Source of the DNA: Megalonaias nervosa
Taxonomy: Eukaryota; Mollusca; Bivalvia; Unionida; Unionidae
DNA length: 64,000 bases
NCBI GenBank assembly: GCA_016617855.1
Contig: JAECUM010096238.1
Span: 121,559-185,558 of the forward strand
Direction: 5' to 3'
A program made the position numbers and the translations under genes. This document shows, one piece after another, positions 52,401-64,000 of the stretch (the first letter of the stretch is position 1; every line of letters begins with the position of its first letter). Under the pieces are notes generated by a model that ran no database searches, was not told the origin of the DNA, and saw only the letters and a program-made list of their open reading frames with translations.

Positions 52401-53820
52401 AGTAGTCAATTTGAAACTTCTTTTTAAGCTTAGGAACATCTGAGATGGTTTCAACACCCAGCAGTTAAAAGATGAGACAATCTTGTCTTGGATTCCTGGA
52501 AAATAAGCATCAGCCCATTTCAGAGACTTGTGTTTAGCTTGGGGATGAATACTGATTTTTATTTTTGTCTCCACACCCTGGTATGTAATATGGGTGGGGG
52601 CTGAATATATAGCTATTGCTATGTACATCTGTCTGTCTGTTCCCAGAGCTTAGCACAAAGCATTCAATGTATTTTAATCAAACTTTGTACACATATCAAG
52701 CATTTTGCATAAACTTAAGTACTTAGACTTTTCTGCATTCAGTATTTTGTATGTTACCAAGGAAACTGCACAATAAGTAGTACATGTACATAAATTGAGA
52801 GTGATAGATCTTAAACTGGGAATCACGGTATGGCATCTGTGGATGATACTGGTTTATAGATAGATCTGGCAATCGTTTTCACAACGTATTTATCATAGAC
52901 ATGAATATTTCTGCAAAATTTATGATATCACATTCCATGATGCATTATTACATTGTAAGTTACAACTAACTATGCAGAGTACATCAGGGAAGCTATGTAC
53001 TGATTGATTCAGTCATTAATAATGTCATACAGGAGTTTATGTCCCATCATTAATTCATATCATTCTTATGCCAAAGGAACTTTTTCATTTTGTGCCATCA
53101 AATTTATAAATAATAATAATTTTTATTTCTTTTGTCTGAATTTATTATGGCATGTATTATTTGTATCTTTCAAAAATTGACCTCTTTCAAGAAAATCCTT
53201 ACTTGTCTCCTTCAGGAAAAAGACTGAATCCATTATTATGCAGTTAGCCATTAGTAACTCTAGATTTTGGACCTCATCTTGGCTGCTAGTAGAACACATT
53301 TTTCTAATAGATTGTACATAGTAGAAAACAAATATATGTATATTGTAGTTAAATAGATTCACCATACTGAAACTTTTCTAATCACCAATATTGACACTCA
53401 GATTTTCTTCTCTTGTTGTATTAGGACAATGTTAAAGTCATAAATTTTAGGTAATCTCCATAAAGCAGCTAATGGTGTACATACATTGGACAAAAAATGT
53501 TTTAATATGAGATGAAATCGAAGCTGCATCATGTTTAGCTTTAGTTAAATATAATTAAAACTTGTACTTGAACAAAGTAAACATTCTTTGCTATTATAAA
53601 GCCCTAAGCAAAACTCTTACATGCACACTCCAGTTAACTTAAGCATTGATCAGTTGCAGGCATGTTCTATAAAATACAAAATTGACAATTCCTGTGATGT
53701 TATGAGAGTGGTACATAGTTATACCCTTGAATAGTCAGACGGCTTCTGGGAGAGAATCAATGAAAGTATTAAACTCATTTATATTAGGAATAACATACAC
53801 AAAATGTCTGCCTTTGGTAA
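52401..53820. other. No gene seen
   Basis: AT-rich; no coding or element ends recognised. Confidence 0.45.
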
Positions 53821-53825
53821 TATGT

Positions 53826-54856
53826 CACCAGCTGATTGGGGTGTCTGCTATGCAGACTTTGATGATGTCACCACCTGATTGAAATGTGTGCTATGTGCAC
53901 TTTGATGATGTCACCAGCTGATTGAGATATCTGCTATGCAGACTTTGATGATGTCACCAGCTGATTGGGATGTCTGCTAGCCACACTTTGATGATGTCAC
54001 CACTGATTGAAATGTCTGCTATGCAGACTTTGATTATGTCACCAACTGATTGTTACGTTTACCATGCAGATTTTGTTGACATCACCTGATTGAGATGTCT
54101 GCTGGAACACTTTGATGATATCATCAGCTGATTGGGATGTCTACTGTGCATACTTTGATGATGTCACCAGCTGATTGAGATGTTAGCTGTGCAGACTTTG
54201 ATGATGTCACCACCTGATTGGGATGTCTGCTAGGCACACTTTGATGATGTCACCAGCTGATTGGGATGTCTGCTTTGCAGACTTTGATGATGTCACCAGC
54301 TGATTGAGATGTCTGCTATGCAGACTTTGATGATGTCACCAATTGATTGTTATGTTTGCCATGCAGACTTTGATGATATCACCACCTGATAGAGATGTCT
54401 GCTGGGCACACTTTGATGATGTCACCAGTTGATAGAAATGTCTACTATGCATACTTTGATGATGTCACCAACTGATTGAGATGTCTGCTGTGCAGACTTT
54501 GATGATGTCACAACCTAACTTGAATGTCTGCTATGCAGATTTTGATGATGTCACCAGTTTATTGTTATGTTTGCCAATCAGACTTTGATGACATCACCAC
54601 CTGATAGAGATGTCTGCTGGGCATACTTTAATGATGTCACCAGCTGATAGAAATGTCTACTCTGCATACTTTGATGTCACCAGCTGCTTGAGATGTCTGC
54701 TAGGCACACTTTGATGATGTCACCAGCTCATTTTGATGATGTCATTAGTTCATTGAGATGTCTGCCATGCAGATTTTATGATGTCACTAGCTGATAGAGA
54801 TGTCTGCCATGCAGACTTTGATGCCGCCAGCACACTGAGATGTCTGCCATGCACAC
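53826..54856. repeat. 43-bp minisatellite, about 24 copies
   Basis: Unit AGCTGATTGAGATGTCTGCT, ATGCAGACTTTGATGATGTC, ACC. Moderately diverged, with subtypes GGCACACT and GCAGACT and a few deletions. Each unit carries TGATGATGTCA. Confidence 0.95.
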
Positions 54857-55550
54857 TTTGATGATATGCATTACAATATGGATTTCTTCTTTGGAAACCA
54901 TTTTCAGTGTGTATTCTCATCATGACTTTTAAGATGATATGCTTCCTGTTGTGCATGTCAAGCAGTTACATATTTATTGGTAAAGAGAGATTTATTAAAC
55001 TTTTAATTTTTATTTTATTGAACTTTTGCTTTTAATTTAATTTCCCTAGAACTGATTCATTTTTAATCTTCTCTTTGGTACTGAATACTTTGTTCTTTCA
55101 CTTTTGCTTTCTAAACTATACACGCAAAGCAGTAACATATTCTTTAAATGGAATCAGTCTGATTAAATTCCAGATCTCAAGCAGACACTAATAAAAGTTC
55201 AGACCTGTGCTGACCTTTTGAATTGGCAGTATTCTTAGTAGCTTTTGAAATAATGCATTGAATTGCTGTCAGGACAGTTAGCCTGAGTTATGACATGTTC
55301 TGAATGGTGTTATTTTCACTTTCATAAATATGGAAGTTGAAATTTGATTGGTGAATTCAAAGGTCAAGAGAACGTGACCTTGTATTGATATCCATTAGAA
55401 TTTAGACCTACTCACCATAAGTAGATGTTAATTTTAATCAGATTGGGAATGAAGCACTAATATTTTAAAATCCTATTTTTAAAGTGAATATCTGTTATAA
55501 TCGGTTAATACAGTAGGCTTTTGTGGTAAAGTTATCCATATTTGACACAC
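54857..55550. other. No gene seen
   Basis: Nothing recognised between the 43-bp array and the next MITE. Confidence 0.45.
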
Positions 55551-55558
55551 ATCATGAA

Positions 55559-55694
55559 CAGGCCCAGCCCTAGGATGTGCAGGGCCCAAGGTGGCAAGCG
55601 ATGAGCACGGGGCCCCAAGCAACAAAATTGCATTGCAGAGAAGCGCAGGGCCCAAGGCAGTTGCCTCATTAGCCTTGCCCTAAGGCTGGGCCAG
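55559..55694. mobile_element. hAT-type MITE, 136 bp, exact 8-bp duplication
   Basis: ATCATGAA at 55551-55558 and 55695-55702 flanks ends CAGGCCCAGCCCTAGG and, reversed from the right, CTGGCCCAGCCTTAGG. The GC-rich interior has GCAGGGCCCAAGG twice. Confidence 0.85.
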
Positions 55695-55702
55695 ATCATG
55701 AA

Positions 55703-56262
55703 TTCTTGTACATTTTAATATTTTTAATCTGTTAGTTCACATGACTGTATGACAATTATAAAATAATAAAGTACATATAACTTCATGATATTTACATGCA
55801 AATAAATTTTATACTCTGTACAAAGGAATTATAATTAATATTATAAGATAGTTTATTGATAATTTGTCTTTTGCTATAAAATCATAGAGATATGCATGTG
55901 ATTTCTTTACATGTCTGTTTTGTAACTAATTTTACATTTAGAAGAAGAAAAAAAAACATTGATACTAACAGTGAAATTATATCCTGTTTTGCTGATTTGA
56001 AGTTAATTGTATTCCACAGGGTTCAGTCTAGGATTCAGGTATATGGGGCCAATAGATCCATAATATTTTCTAATGGTGTCTGGTCAGATTTTGTTGGACC
56101 AGTATTTTTTGAGGTTCTATTTGTTCATTATTTAAAAGAAAATATTGTTTTGTGTTCTTAAGTAATTTCAGACTATGCAGTTCATAATAGTGAATGTAAA
56201 TAAATCAACATGGCCAATTCCATCTTCCTTTGAATCAAATCTTTGTGTGATATAATCTACAC
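55703..56262. other. No gene seen
   Basis: AT-rich; a short open stretch (55892-56161) is not recognised. Confidence 0.45.
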
Positions 56263-56407
56263 CAGTGGTTCCCAACCTTTTCAAGTATGAGGACCGCTTT
56301 TCTTTTCTTCAGATAATTTTGCAGAACCCCACTTGCTAATAATTGAGAAAATACATAATAACCCCATGGCCAGCAGGGGTCCATGGCCAACAGGTTGGGA
56401 ACTACTG
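56263..56407. mobile_element. hAT-type MITE, 145 bp (CAGTGGTTCCCAACC ends)
   Basis: Left CAGTGGTTCCCAACCTTTT and right GGTTGGGAACTACTG are inverted with one mismatch over 15 bp. Such ends are widespread among hAT MITEs. Flanking ATCTACAC and AGCTTTAC match at only 5/8, so the duplication is decayed. The interior has CCATGGCCAGCAGGGGTCCATGGCCAACAG in two parts. Confidence 0.78.
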
Positions 56408-57139
56408 AGCTTTACTCTTGCCATATTTATTACAAGAAACTATCCTTCATTTATTGGTGATTCACAGCAATGATGGATTGCCTGTGTAAGATGGTCAGAC
56501 CAAATATAGAAAATTCAAAAAGTTTCTTCAGTGTTTATGCTGAATTATATTTGTATCATGTTTTTTATTGTGATGCCAGTGGTTATTCTGTAGTCATAAC
56601 TTGCTGTGTAATTTAAGCAACGTGAATCTATTTTACAAAGCAGACATCTAATCATATGTGAATGAGAATCACTTCATGTAGATTGATCTGTAATGTAATA
56701 ATGTTAATATTACCACTGTGTCTTAGTTCCATATTATCTTGAGAGAGTCAGAGACAACAATTTTGACAATGTTTGTGCAGCAGTTGTAGCAATCCTCAAT
56801 ACTTGTACTGCTGACTCTGAATCACCATTCAAATTTCTTTCCAAAATTTATTTTATTTGGTTTAGATGATGGATTGGGTGATAAGTTTGAGATTCTTTAT
56901 ATAATTTCTGTTGGATAGTCTTACTTTGATTAATTCATTTGGGCAATTGTTCACAAAAGAAACTTGCTGAGTCATCTCATGAAGATGTCTGTTTGCATGT
57001 GGTGAGATTTGTTTTTGTTTATTGTCATGTTAAATATGAATTTGCTTGCATAAGGCAGTGATACCATTCTAATTAAACCATCATTCTCTACAAGTGAAAT
57101 GTTCAGCTACTTAATGCACATCACAGATAAAGAGCTGAA
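56408..57139. other. No gene seen
   Basis: Sequence up to the hAT target duplication; nothing recognised. Confidence 0.45.
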
Positions 57140-57147
57140 CTCACAGC

Positions 57148-59894
57148 CAACGTTCCCTCTAATATTTTTCCTGTGTGCGCAGAACTGGCAGTTGTTTGAG
57201 CAGCCTCATTTCCGCGTGAGCAAAACATTTTCAGAAACATTTGTGATTGTAAATTGTAACTACTGACTACATACACATTTGTAATAATGTCTTTTTATTA
57301 AAGAATATGTGTGGCTTAGAAATCACGTATAGTTTTCATACTTTATCGCAATGAAAATGTTATGATACGATTACGAATGCACCACTAAACTAAACTAGAC
57401 CTACATGTAGTTCTTATTCTAGCATCAAAATAATGTTGAACGCTAAAGTTTCTTCCGCCTATCCTTCTATGATGACCATAGTTGATAAACTCTGTTGAGA
57501 TTGACTTCTAATCCAGAGCCTTGATAAGACTTTATCTTCATCATCATGTGCAAGTGGTCAGTTTCCAGACGGTTCCGAGATTTGGTCTTAATGGCATTCA
57601 TAAAGCTAAAACCGCGTTCACAGTCTGCACATGATGCCTGGAACATTGCACACACATCCAGTAGATGAGACAACATGATAAATTGTTCATCGTTGAGTGC
57701 AAACCGGACTACATCATCGAATGTCTTCATTAACCCAGACTTGAATTTTTCAAAAATTATGACTCTGAAATCACGATACTGACGCACAAGTTTTTCGCAC
57801 GTTTCATTTTTATCTTTGAAGAAATGACAGTATCTGCCTAAATACTCTACAATTTCTTATTCTCCACTGTCAAGAACAGCTGTGTTTGACAGAGCAATTG
57901 TTTTGAACAACTTCCACTCCATTAGTTCATTTTCTGGAAAACGTCTGTCCATATGTAAACACACACGTTAAACAAATCGTAGAATGGCAGCCATATTAAA
58001 ATTTTCGTCGCCATCTATAAATGCGCAAACTTTGTCATTCCAATGCACAGTGTCTCCTAAGTACTGTACGCGTAGCTTAGATATTCTGGCTTTAACGAGC
58101 TGAAAAGCTTCAATTGTTGTTAGGTTACTCCGCTGCAACAACCTGTTCAGCTCAGCTAATTCACCAACCACGTCATCTAAAACTATCAGTGCAACACGAA
58201 TCTGGGGGTATGTCAACTTCTTGAAGCAGTATTAGCAGACTGGATTGTTGTTTCCTTCAAACTGCTTGTTACAGTAGTTAATCAAAACTGGAATGTTTCT
58301 TGTAAATGCTCTCAGTGCGAAATGTCTAGAAAGCCAACGTACTTCATTCATCGGTTTAAATGAAACTGATTCACAGTCCAGAACGGCCGCCAGCTCTTCA
58401 AATGCCGCTTTTTTAACAGATGACCTACTAAACAGCGTGTACACGGTTCGGAGCAATGTCTCAGTGTCCTGCATTATTGAAATGTTCTTGCAAGCATCGT
58501 TAATTCCAAGGTCTTCTCGATGAGCAACACGTTTTTTTGCAGCAGATGGGGAACATCTTTGCAAAGTAGTGCAGCTACACCGTTGTCCTTACCCAGCATA
58601 ACTGTTGCTCCGTCAGATGTAAACATGACCATCTTCTGCATGTCTAGTTTGTTGTTTGCATAAAAGTTTTTAATAGCCTCAAAAACTGATCTGCTGCCAC
58701 ATGCGCTCAACTTCAAATGCGCTCAACTTCAAAACTTCCAGCAAACACTGTCTTATAATTCATGTCATTAAGTGGACGGAATTTAATATACAAAATCAAC
58801 ATTTTGGTGACTGAAATATCAGTACTTTCATCGGCGATAAGGGTATGATAACTGGCATTACGTAGATCACTTATAACTTCGTGTTGGACAACCTCGTTGA
58901 TATACTCCACGAAGGCGTAATATTTACTGCGCCATCTCTCCGGAATTGAAATGTACTTAGCCATATGGTCATGTATATCTTGTACCAACAACATCGACAC
59001 ATTCATAGAGATGGCTAGCAATACATTATCGATTAAAATTTTTACCTCATTGATGTCAGCAATCTTCCACTTTGAAAACTCTTTTCTTTTTTCTCGATCT
59101 TCCGCGCTTTCAGTTAGTAGTCTGTGCAGGCCTCTGGATTTTTGGCATCGTAGTTTAGACACCGAATCCAAATGAATTTTCTGAGTAAGGTGACGCTTCA
59201 AGTAATCCATTTTCCAATCATCCCAGCGTTTCCTGCTACTGAAATCACCGACAGCACGATCTTGTTGACAAAACTGCCAAACGACATTGTCAGTGCTGTC
59301 ACAATAAATGAAGATATCGCCCAGTTTTGTTTGTCTGTTTTCTGCTGATGTTGGAAGTTCTGTCTCTACCAGCTCACTAAACCATTCGGTTTTCAACTTA
59401 GAACTACACTTTTTCTTTGCAAAACTGTCTAACATAGATTCATTCGCTTTATGTTTCGACATCGGTTACAAATTTTAACCACAAAGAAATAGTATGCTGT
59501 ATTAAACTGGTTTAAACTTCCAAAGTGGAATCCGACACAGATAATCTGATTGACACAAAGACCTATAGGCTACGGCATCACCTGTTGGAAGCTAGCTAGC
59601 CGGCGCAGCCGCCTAGCGGCAAGGCAGCTCACCAGCATCAGCATCCCTTCTCAATAGGTTGGCGTGCCAAACTGGTCTGCTCAGTACGCTCAGCTGCGGG
59701 CGCACACAGTCACAGATCTTGACCTTCCATTGACACAAAGATAAGTAGGTTAATAATTCAATGGCATACCTTAAAAGTAAAACAAAACTTTAGCTCATAT
59801 GTATTTGCTACCAAAACTTGTGTGCAGAATTTTGAAACTGCTGCACGGCATTTTCTAATCAGCTGCGCAGCCGCGCACCTTAGAGGGAACATTG
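57148..59894 (-). mobile_element. hAT transposon with complete ends (2747 bp, 8-bp TSD)
   Basis: CTCACAGC at 57140-57147 and 59895-59902 is an exact 8-bp duplication. Inverted ends: CAACGTTCCCTCTAA left, CAATGTTCCCTCTAA (reverse complement of right), one mismatch in 15, followed on both sides by GC-rich subterminal sequence with GTGCGC/GCGCA. The transposase lies on the minus strand (57467-59462) and is broken. The element is GC-richer than its surroundings and its ends are nearly perfect, so it looks younger than the LINE relics. Confidence 0.93.
57467..59462 (-). pseudogene. hAT transposase, ZBED/ZNF862-like, disrupted
   Basis: ATG at 59462 (MSKHKANESMLDSFAKKKCS). An open 249-codon start includes YHTLIADESTDISVTKMLIL with the first catalytic Asp. 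After a frameshift comes TSDGATVMLGKDNGVAAL (second Asp region, about 58590-58640). After another break comes NEVRWLSRH (about 58350). Further pieces are at 58216-57968 and 57787-57467, the last with the C-terminal dimerisation motif CERGFSFMNAIKTKSRNRL that includes the third acidic residue. A 16-bp tandem duplication (58701-58716, 58717-58732) explains the first frameshift; further frameshifts and stops follow. The N-terminal part shows only weak zinc-finger-like spacing. Non-functional. Confidence 0.88.
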
Positions 59895-59902
59895 CTCACA
59901 GC

Positions 59903-60218
59903 CAGAACCTGATGGGCATAGAGATGTGCAAAGTTTTGACACCATGCCATGTGGAGACGTCTTTCATATTTGAGTAGGTGAGCAGTATTTTTCTTGTGCC
60001 ATTGGTGTAAAAACATGGCCTAGATTTAACCCTGTTCTATTACTTCAAATCATTAAGAAATGATAAGTACATGAAATAGTAATAATTAAGTGAAGTAGTT
60101 CTAATTTGTATCTCTGGAATGATGTGCAAAGTAAAACATTTAAGAATGCATAAACAATTTCAAAAAATTTTTTTAAAATTTATTCACTGTTCTGTAGCAT
60201 CAGTTATAGACATAGCAG
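59903..60218. other. No gene seen
   Basis: Short flank between the hAT element and the 68-bp array. Confidence 0.5.
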
Positions 60219-60864
60219 TGTATTGTTTTCCATTCAGTACCATTACAGATTGTCAGGTAGATACAAAGTTTGCCTTATTGCATGCATGTATTGTTTTCCA
60301 TTCAGTACCATTACAGACTGTCAGGTAGATACAAAGTTTGCCTTATTGCATGCATGTATTGTTTTCCATTCAGTACCATTACAGACTGTCAGGTAAATAC
60401 AGAGTTTGTCTTATTGCATGCATGTATTGTTTTCCATTCAGTACCATTACAGACTGTCAGGTAGATACAAAGTTTGCCTTATTGCATGCATGTATTGTTT
60501 TCCATTCAGTACCATTACAAACTGTCAGGTAGATACAAAGTTTGCCTTATTGCATGCATGTATTGTTTTCCATTCAGTACCATTACAGACTGTCAGGTAA
60601 ATACAGAGTTTGTCTTATTGCATGCATGTATTGTTTTCCATTCAGTACCATTACAGACTGTCAGGTAGATACAAAGTTTGCCTTATTGCATGCATGTATT
60701 GTTTTCCATTCAGTACCATTACAGACTGTCAGATAGATACAAAGTTTGTCTTATTGCATGCATGTATTGTTTTCCATTCAGTACCATTACAGACTGTCAG
60801 GTAGATACAAAGTTTGTCTTATTGCATGCATGTATTGTTTTCCATTCAGTACCATTACAGACTG
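60219..60864. repeat. 68-bp minisatellite, 9-10 copies with trimer structure
   Basis: Unit GTATTGTTTTCCATTCAGTA, CCATTACAGACTGTCAGGTA, GATACAAAGTTTGCCTTATT, GCATGCAT. A variant with AAATACAGAGTTTGTC appears as every third copy in the first six. The period is not a multiple of three, which produces overlapping open frames shifted by 68 bp. Confidence 0.96.
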
Positions 60865-62204
60865 CACTAAGTGACCTCAACTCTTACTGTTGAAGATTTC
60901 TCTGTGTGATAACTAGCATAAAGCCTGTAATATATAATTTATTCTTAGATTAGAACTGGTTTGATTTATTCTAATATTGGAAGTTGTGTGCAGCATTCCA
61001 ATTTCCAAACATTATAATACAGAGAAGGGTGTAATCCATTATTTATTAATGTTTTAAGTTCAACAAGGAAACAGTCACAATGTTTTGTCAGAACTGGTAT
61101 CTGCCTAATAACAAATTCATTTAACACCACAGTCCCATTCGTTATGAATCATTTAAACTTGAGAATGCACATAACTTAAGTTTGTACATTGTTTAATCTG
61201 GTAGTACAAGAACCAAAAGAAAGAAGAACATGCCTTGGAACCATTTTTTTCCCATCACCGAGTTTAATAAATCATTCCTTAATTTTACAGTTATATTTTT
61301 TTACAGAAGGAAAAAGTTTTCAGTTTCTATGTACTGACTACCCATATATGAAAACAATGTTTGATGTTTAAGGATTGAATATCACTCTTCACATCTTGTG
61401 TACAGCCATTCAAGTTTCAGTTTTACTTATTGTAGGTGATTTTGTGGGTTTTTTATCAGTGACATTTTTGTGGTACAATATTTTCTTTTCCTTAAAAATA
61501 AAGAAGTAATATACATCTATAATACATGAAATATTGTTCTGAATATTCTGACAAGATCAATGTTTGTGTTTCATGTATATGAGTTCTTGAAAGCGATGAA
61601 AACATAAGTTTCTTCTCTTAAAACAATGCATGTATTGGATTCTGGTCCTTGTTAACATGTGAAAACATATCAACTTGATGCAAATTATATTATGTAAAAT
61701 TTGCATTTTTTTTTCACTAATTTTTATATATGGATTCCAAAAGTGTGCATTATCAAGAACAGTGATCCAATAGTCAGTACAAGTCAGTATACATTAGTCA
61801 GTACAAGTGAGTATACATTAGTCAGTACGAGTGAGTATACATTATAGAGGACAATGAGTATACAGAAATATAAACTTAACATAGAGAGTTACTTTAATGT
61901 TTTGGAATGGGTTTTATGAATACTGATGTATACATTTACTTTTGCTGAAAGCCCAATTAGCTATTTACTATGAATTAAAGATATTATATACAGTTAAAAC
62001 AAGATGTTTCTTTTCCTTTACATGTAATTTACAGCCACCATCATTTGTATTAGAAAGTCCTTTGATTCCTATACAATATCAAAGTGCATGCTAGAGATGG
62101 TACTGGTGTTGCATGTCAACAGCAAACCCATATCTTGGCCATCAGTCTATCACACATCAGTATGAAATTGTTACCACCCTATGGTCTTAAACTAAGTAAC
62201 TGAA
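60865..62204. other. No gene seen; 24-bp triplicate at 61770-61840
   Basis: ATTAGTCAGTACAAGTGAGT followed by ATAC occurs three times. No exons recognised. Confidence 0.5.
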
Positions 62205-62400
62205 AAGAGCAAAAGCCAACAAGTTTTGTAAAATTTCACAAATAATTTCTTTCCCCAGAATACAAAGTGAAAATTTAACAAGACCTTACAATGTTCTGAA
62301 TTAAATCCCAAATACATGTAGTCCTAAAAGTTCTATCACAAGTCCAAATGTATGAAGTTCCAATTGAATTCCAGTGGTATTCTAAATTAGTTCCAATATT
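62205..62400 (-). mobile_element. Diverged partial copy of the 936-bp element
   Basis: The plus strand shows AGCCAACAAGTTTTGTAAAA, ATAATTTCTTTCCC, GAAGTTCCAAT in the order of the reverse complement of 11290-11500. No ends were found. Confidence 0.6.
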
Positions 62401-63002
62401 GAATGTGTTGATGTGCATGGACTCTCGAATATGCTAATGTGCCAGTGGCTTAGATTGTAATGATATATTAAATCCTTTGATGTTAAGAGTCTTTTCACAT
62501 ATCACAATAAATAAACCAAAATGATGTCTAAATTATCTATAATTCCAAAATAATGTTTTTGTCTGAGAATATTATTGAGCACTTTGTAATTCCAGTAAAT
62601 AATAATTTTAATAAATTAATCCACCCAAATCAAAAACTGAACACAACAATAACATTGATTCTGCTTCTCATGTTTATTAAATAATGAGTAATTCATATGT
62701 AAATAAAATTATATATCTCTACTTGACTTAGGTTGTCACAATTACCATTTTCTGACAGTATGCCTAATGGAATTTTCCATTTTAGAAGTTTCTAAGGTCA
62801 GTATCAAGACTGTAAACATATTTACCATTAATAATTATATAAATATTTTAATCCACAATCATAGAGAAATGTTTAGCTTGGTATTCAGTTGTTTACAATA
62901 TCACTGGTTAGGTACACCATGAACTTGATTTTGGACAAGGTCAGGCACTAAATACCAATGTATATAACATATAATCATTAAGAAAACCCAGCAAATAATA
63001 CA

Positions 63003-63005
<3 letters not shown>
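62401..63005. other. No gene seen
   Basis: AT-rich; nothing recognised. Confidence 0.45.

Positions 63006-63046
<41 letters not shown>
63006..63046. repeat. (TA)n microsatellite
   Basis: About 20 TA units directly beside the end of the second 936-bp-type element. Confidence 0.97.
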
Positions 63047-63047
<1 letters not shown>

Positions 63048-63048
<1 letters not shown>

Positions 63049-63709
63049 TTACTTGTAGGCTCATGCAAAAATAGCAAGAGAAAAGAGTGAAGCCAACAAG
63101 CTTTGTAAATTTTAACAAAAATAATTTCTTTCCCTAGAAAACAATGTAAAACTTGGAAATAGGACTTACGGTTTGTGAATACAATCCAAAATTTCATCCT
63201 AAGATTGAAAAATACAAGTCCTATCACTAAACAGTTCTAATAGAATCCGGGTTCGAATCTCGATGAAATTCCAATATGGAGGCGATGACGTCAGATTAGG
63301 TCGTTGTACTGGTGGTAACAGATCCTCGATTGAAATCAGTTTATAATGTTTCCGTTAAACTCCAGAATAAATTTCCACTGAATTTCTTTCTCCCAGAACT
63401 TTTATAAATATAAAGCACTTGTTTAGTTTTCTAGAGAATAAATTATTAAATTCCATAAACAAATGAACTTCAAAAACAATCTGGCTTCAACAATATAAAC
63501 ACCTTGTACCTTCAAGGTGTGGACATACGACTGACCAAATCTACTAGAGAGCGTCTGTTTAAAGCCGCGATTTTAGATCACATTGGTGCTTCACGTGAGA
63601 GGCTACTAATTTACTAATTTGAACAGCGCAATAAAAAAAAAAAAAAAAAAATCCATTTATCACGCATGCAAGAATAGCCCTCCCTTAGGAATCAAATTTT
63701 TAGAGTTAA

Positions 63710-63783
<74 letters not shown>

Positions 63784-64000
63784 ACTGTTTACAGTTCAGA
63801 TAAAATGCGGACCGAAATGACCTTGGCAATAACCAATCATATTCACTCGATGTTTACAAAAACTGTGAGCTAAAAATAGTGCTGAAGAAATCTTATAATC
63901 TAATCGGGTCAAGCCAATTTTCGGCAAAGAGATTCAAATCCAATGAAAATTATCATTACAATAAAATGCAATGAAACAAAATTAAAATAAAAAAGAATTT
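63048..64000 (-). mobile_element. Second copy of the 936-bp TG...CA element, reverse orientation, cut by window end
   Basis: Opening CTTACTTGTAGG matches the reversed right end of the first copy. AAGAGTGAAGCCAACAAGCT, CTATCACTAAACAGTTCTAA and GGTTCGAATCTCGATGAA follow in the same order. The last bases (AATGAAACAAAATTAAAATA, AAAAAGAATTT) match the reverse complement of about 10620-10650, so only some 30 bp lie beyond the window. Divergence is clear throughout, and an A run (63631-63650) and a (TA)n tract have expanded inside. Confidence 0.8.
63713..63781. repeat. (TA)n microsatellite
   Basis: About 34 TA units with one C interruption near 63743. Confidence 0.97.

Noticed and set aside
57467..59462. 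Domesticated host ZBED/ZNF862-type gene
   Set aside because: It sits inside matching inverted ends with an 8-bp target duplication and has several frameshifts.
60270..60893. Series of 64-71 residue open frames shifted by 68 bp
   Set aside because: They are copies of one non-coding repeat read in successive frames; no start context, splice sites or family match.

Overview
The window is AT-rich animal nuclear DNA: spliced exons with GT-AG introns, abundant minisatellites and microsatellites, and decayed LINE, SINE, hAT, piggyBac-like and LTR-like insertions. The mix of CR1/L2-like and RTE-like LINEs, tRNA-derived SINEs with (CAA)n tails and hAT elements fits an invertebrate, perhaps a lophotrochozoan such as a mollusc. 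That placement is inference only.

One host gene is clear. At least six + strand exons (7781-7868, 10055-10188, 15076-15160, 22030-22148, 23453-23602, 33972-35553) join in compatible phases. They encode the C-terminal two thirds of a protein kinase domain and a long acidic, Ser/Thr/Asn-rich tail, about 718 residues in all. A DYG motif in place of DFG, an H-H-D catalytic loop and a conserved post-kinase segment point to the lemur tyrosine kinase (LMTK/AATK) family. The N-terminus, any membrane segment, the glycine loop and the beta-3 lysine are not in the window. A possible extra 3' exon lies at 46412-46618.

Layout: 1-1.3 kb, a broken transposase-like gene. 2.6-5.7 kb, an antisense LINE with a (TAA)n tail. 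6.9-7.6 kb, a 39-bp minisatellite and a palindromic MITE. 7.8-35.6 kb, the kinase gene. Its introns hold a piggyBac-like MITE, a 53-bp minisatellite that contains a copy of a splice donor and is split by a 936-bp insertion, a THAP relic, an antisense L2/CR1-like LINE, an antisense RTE-like LINE with three internal tandem expansions, and two SINEs, one of which grew into a 1-kb array of its own tRNA-like head. 35.6-57 kb, 3' flank with many minisatellites, MITEs and SINEs. 57.1-59.9 kb, a complete-ended but decayed hAT transposon with its 8-bp target duplication. 60.2-60.9 kb, a 68-bp array. 62.2-64 kb, further copies of the 936-bp element.

The recurring theme is minisatellites born from older sequence: an exon/intron junction, three places in one LINE, and a SINE head. 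No rRNA, functional tRNA or CRISPR was recognised. All element boundaries and repeat counts were read by eye.
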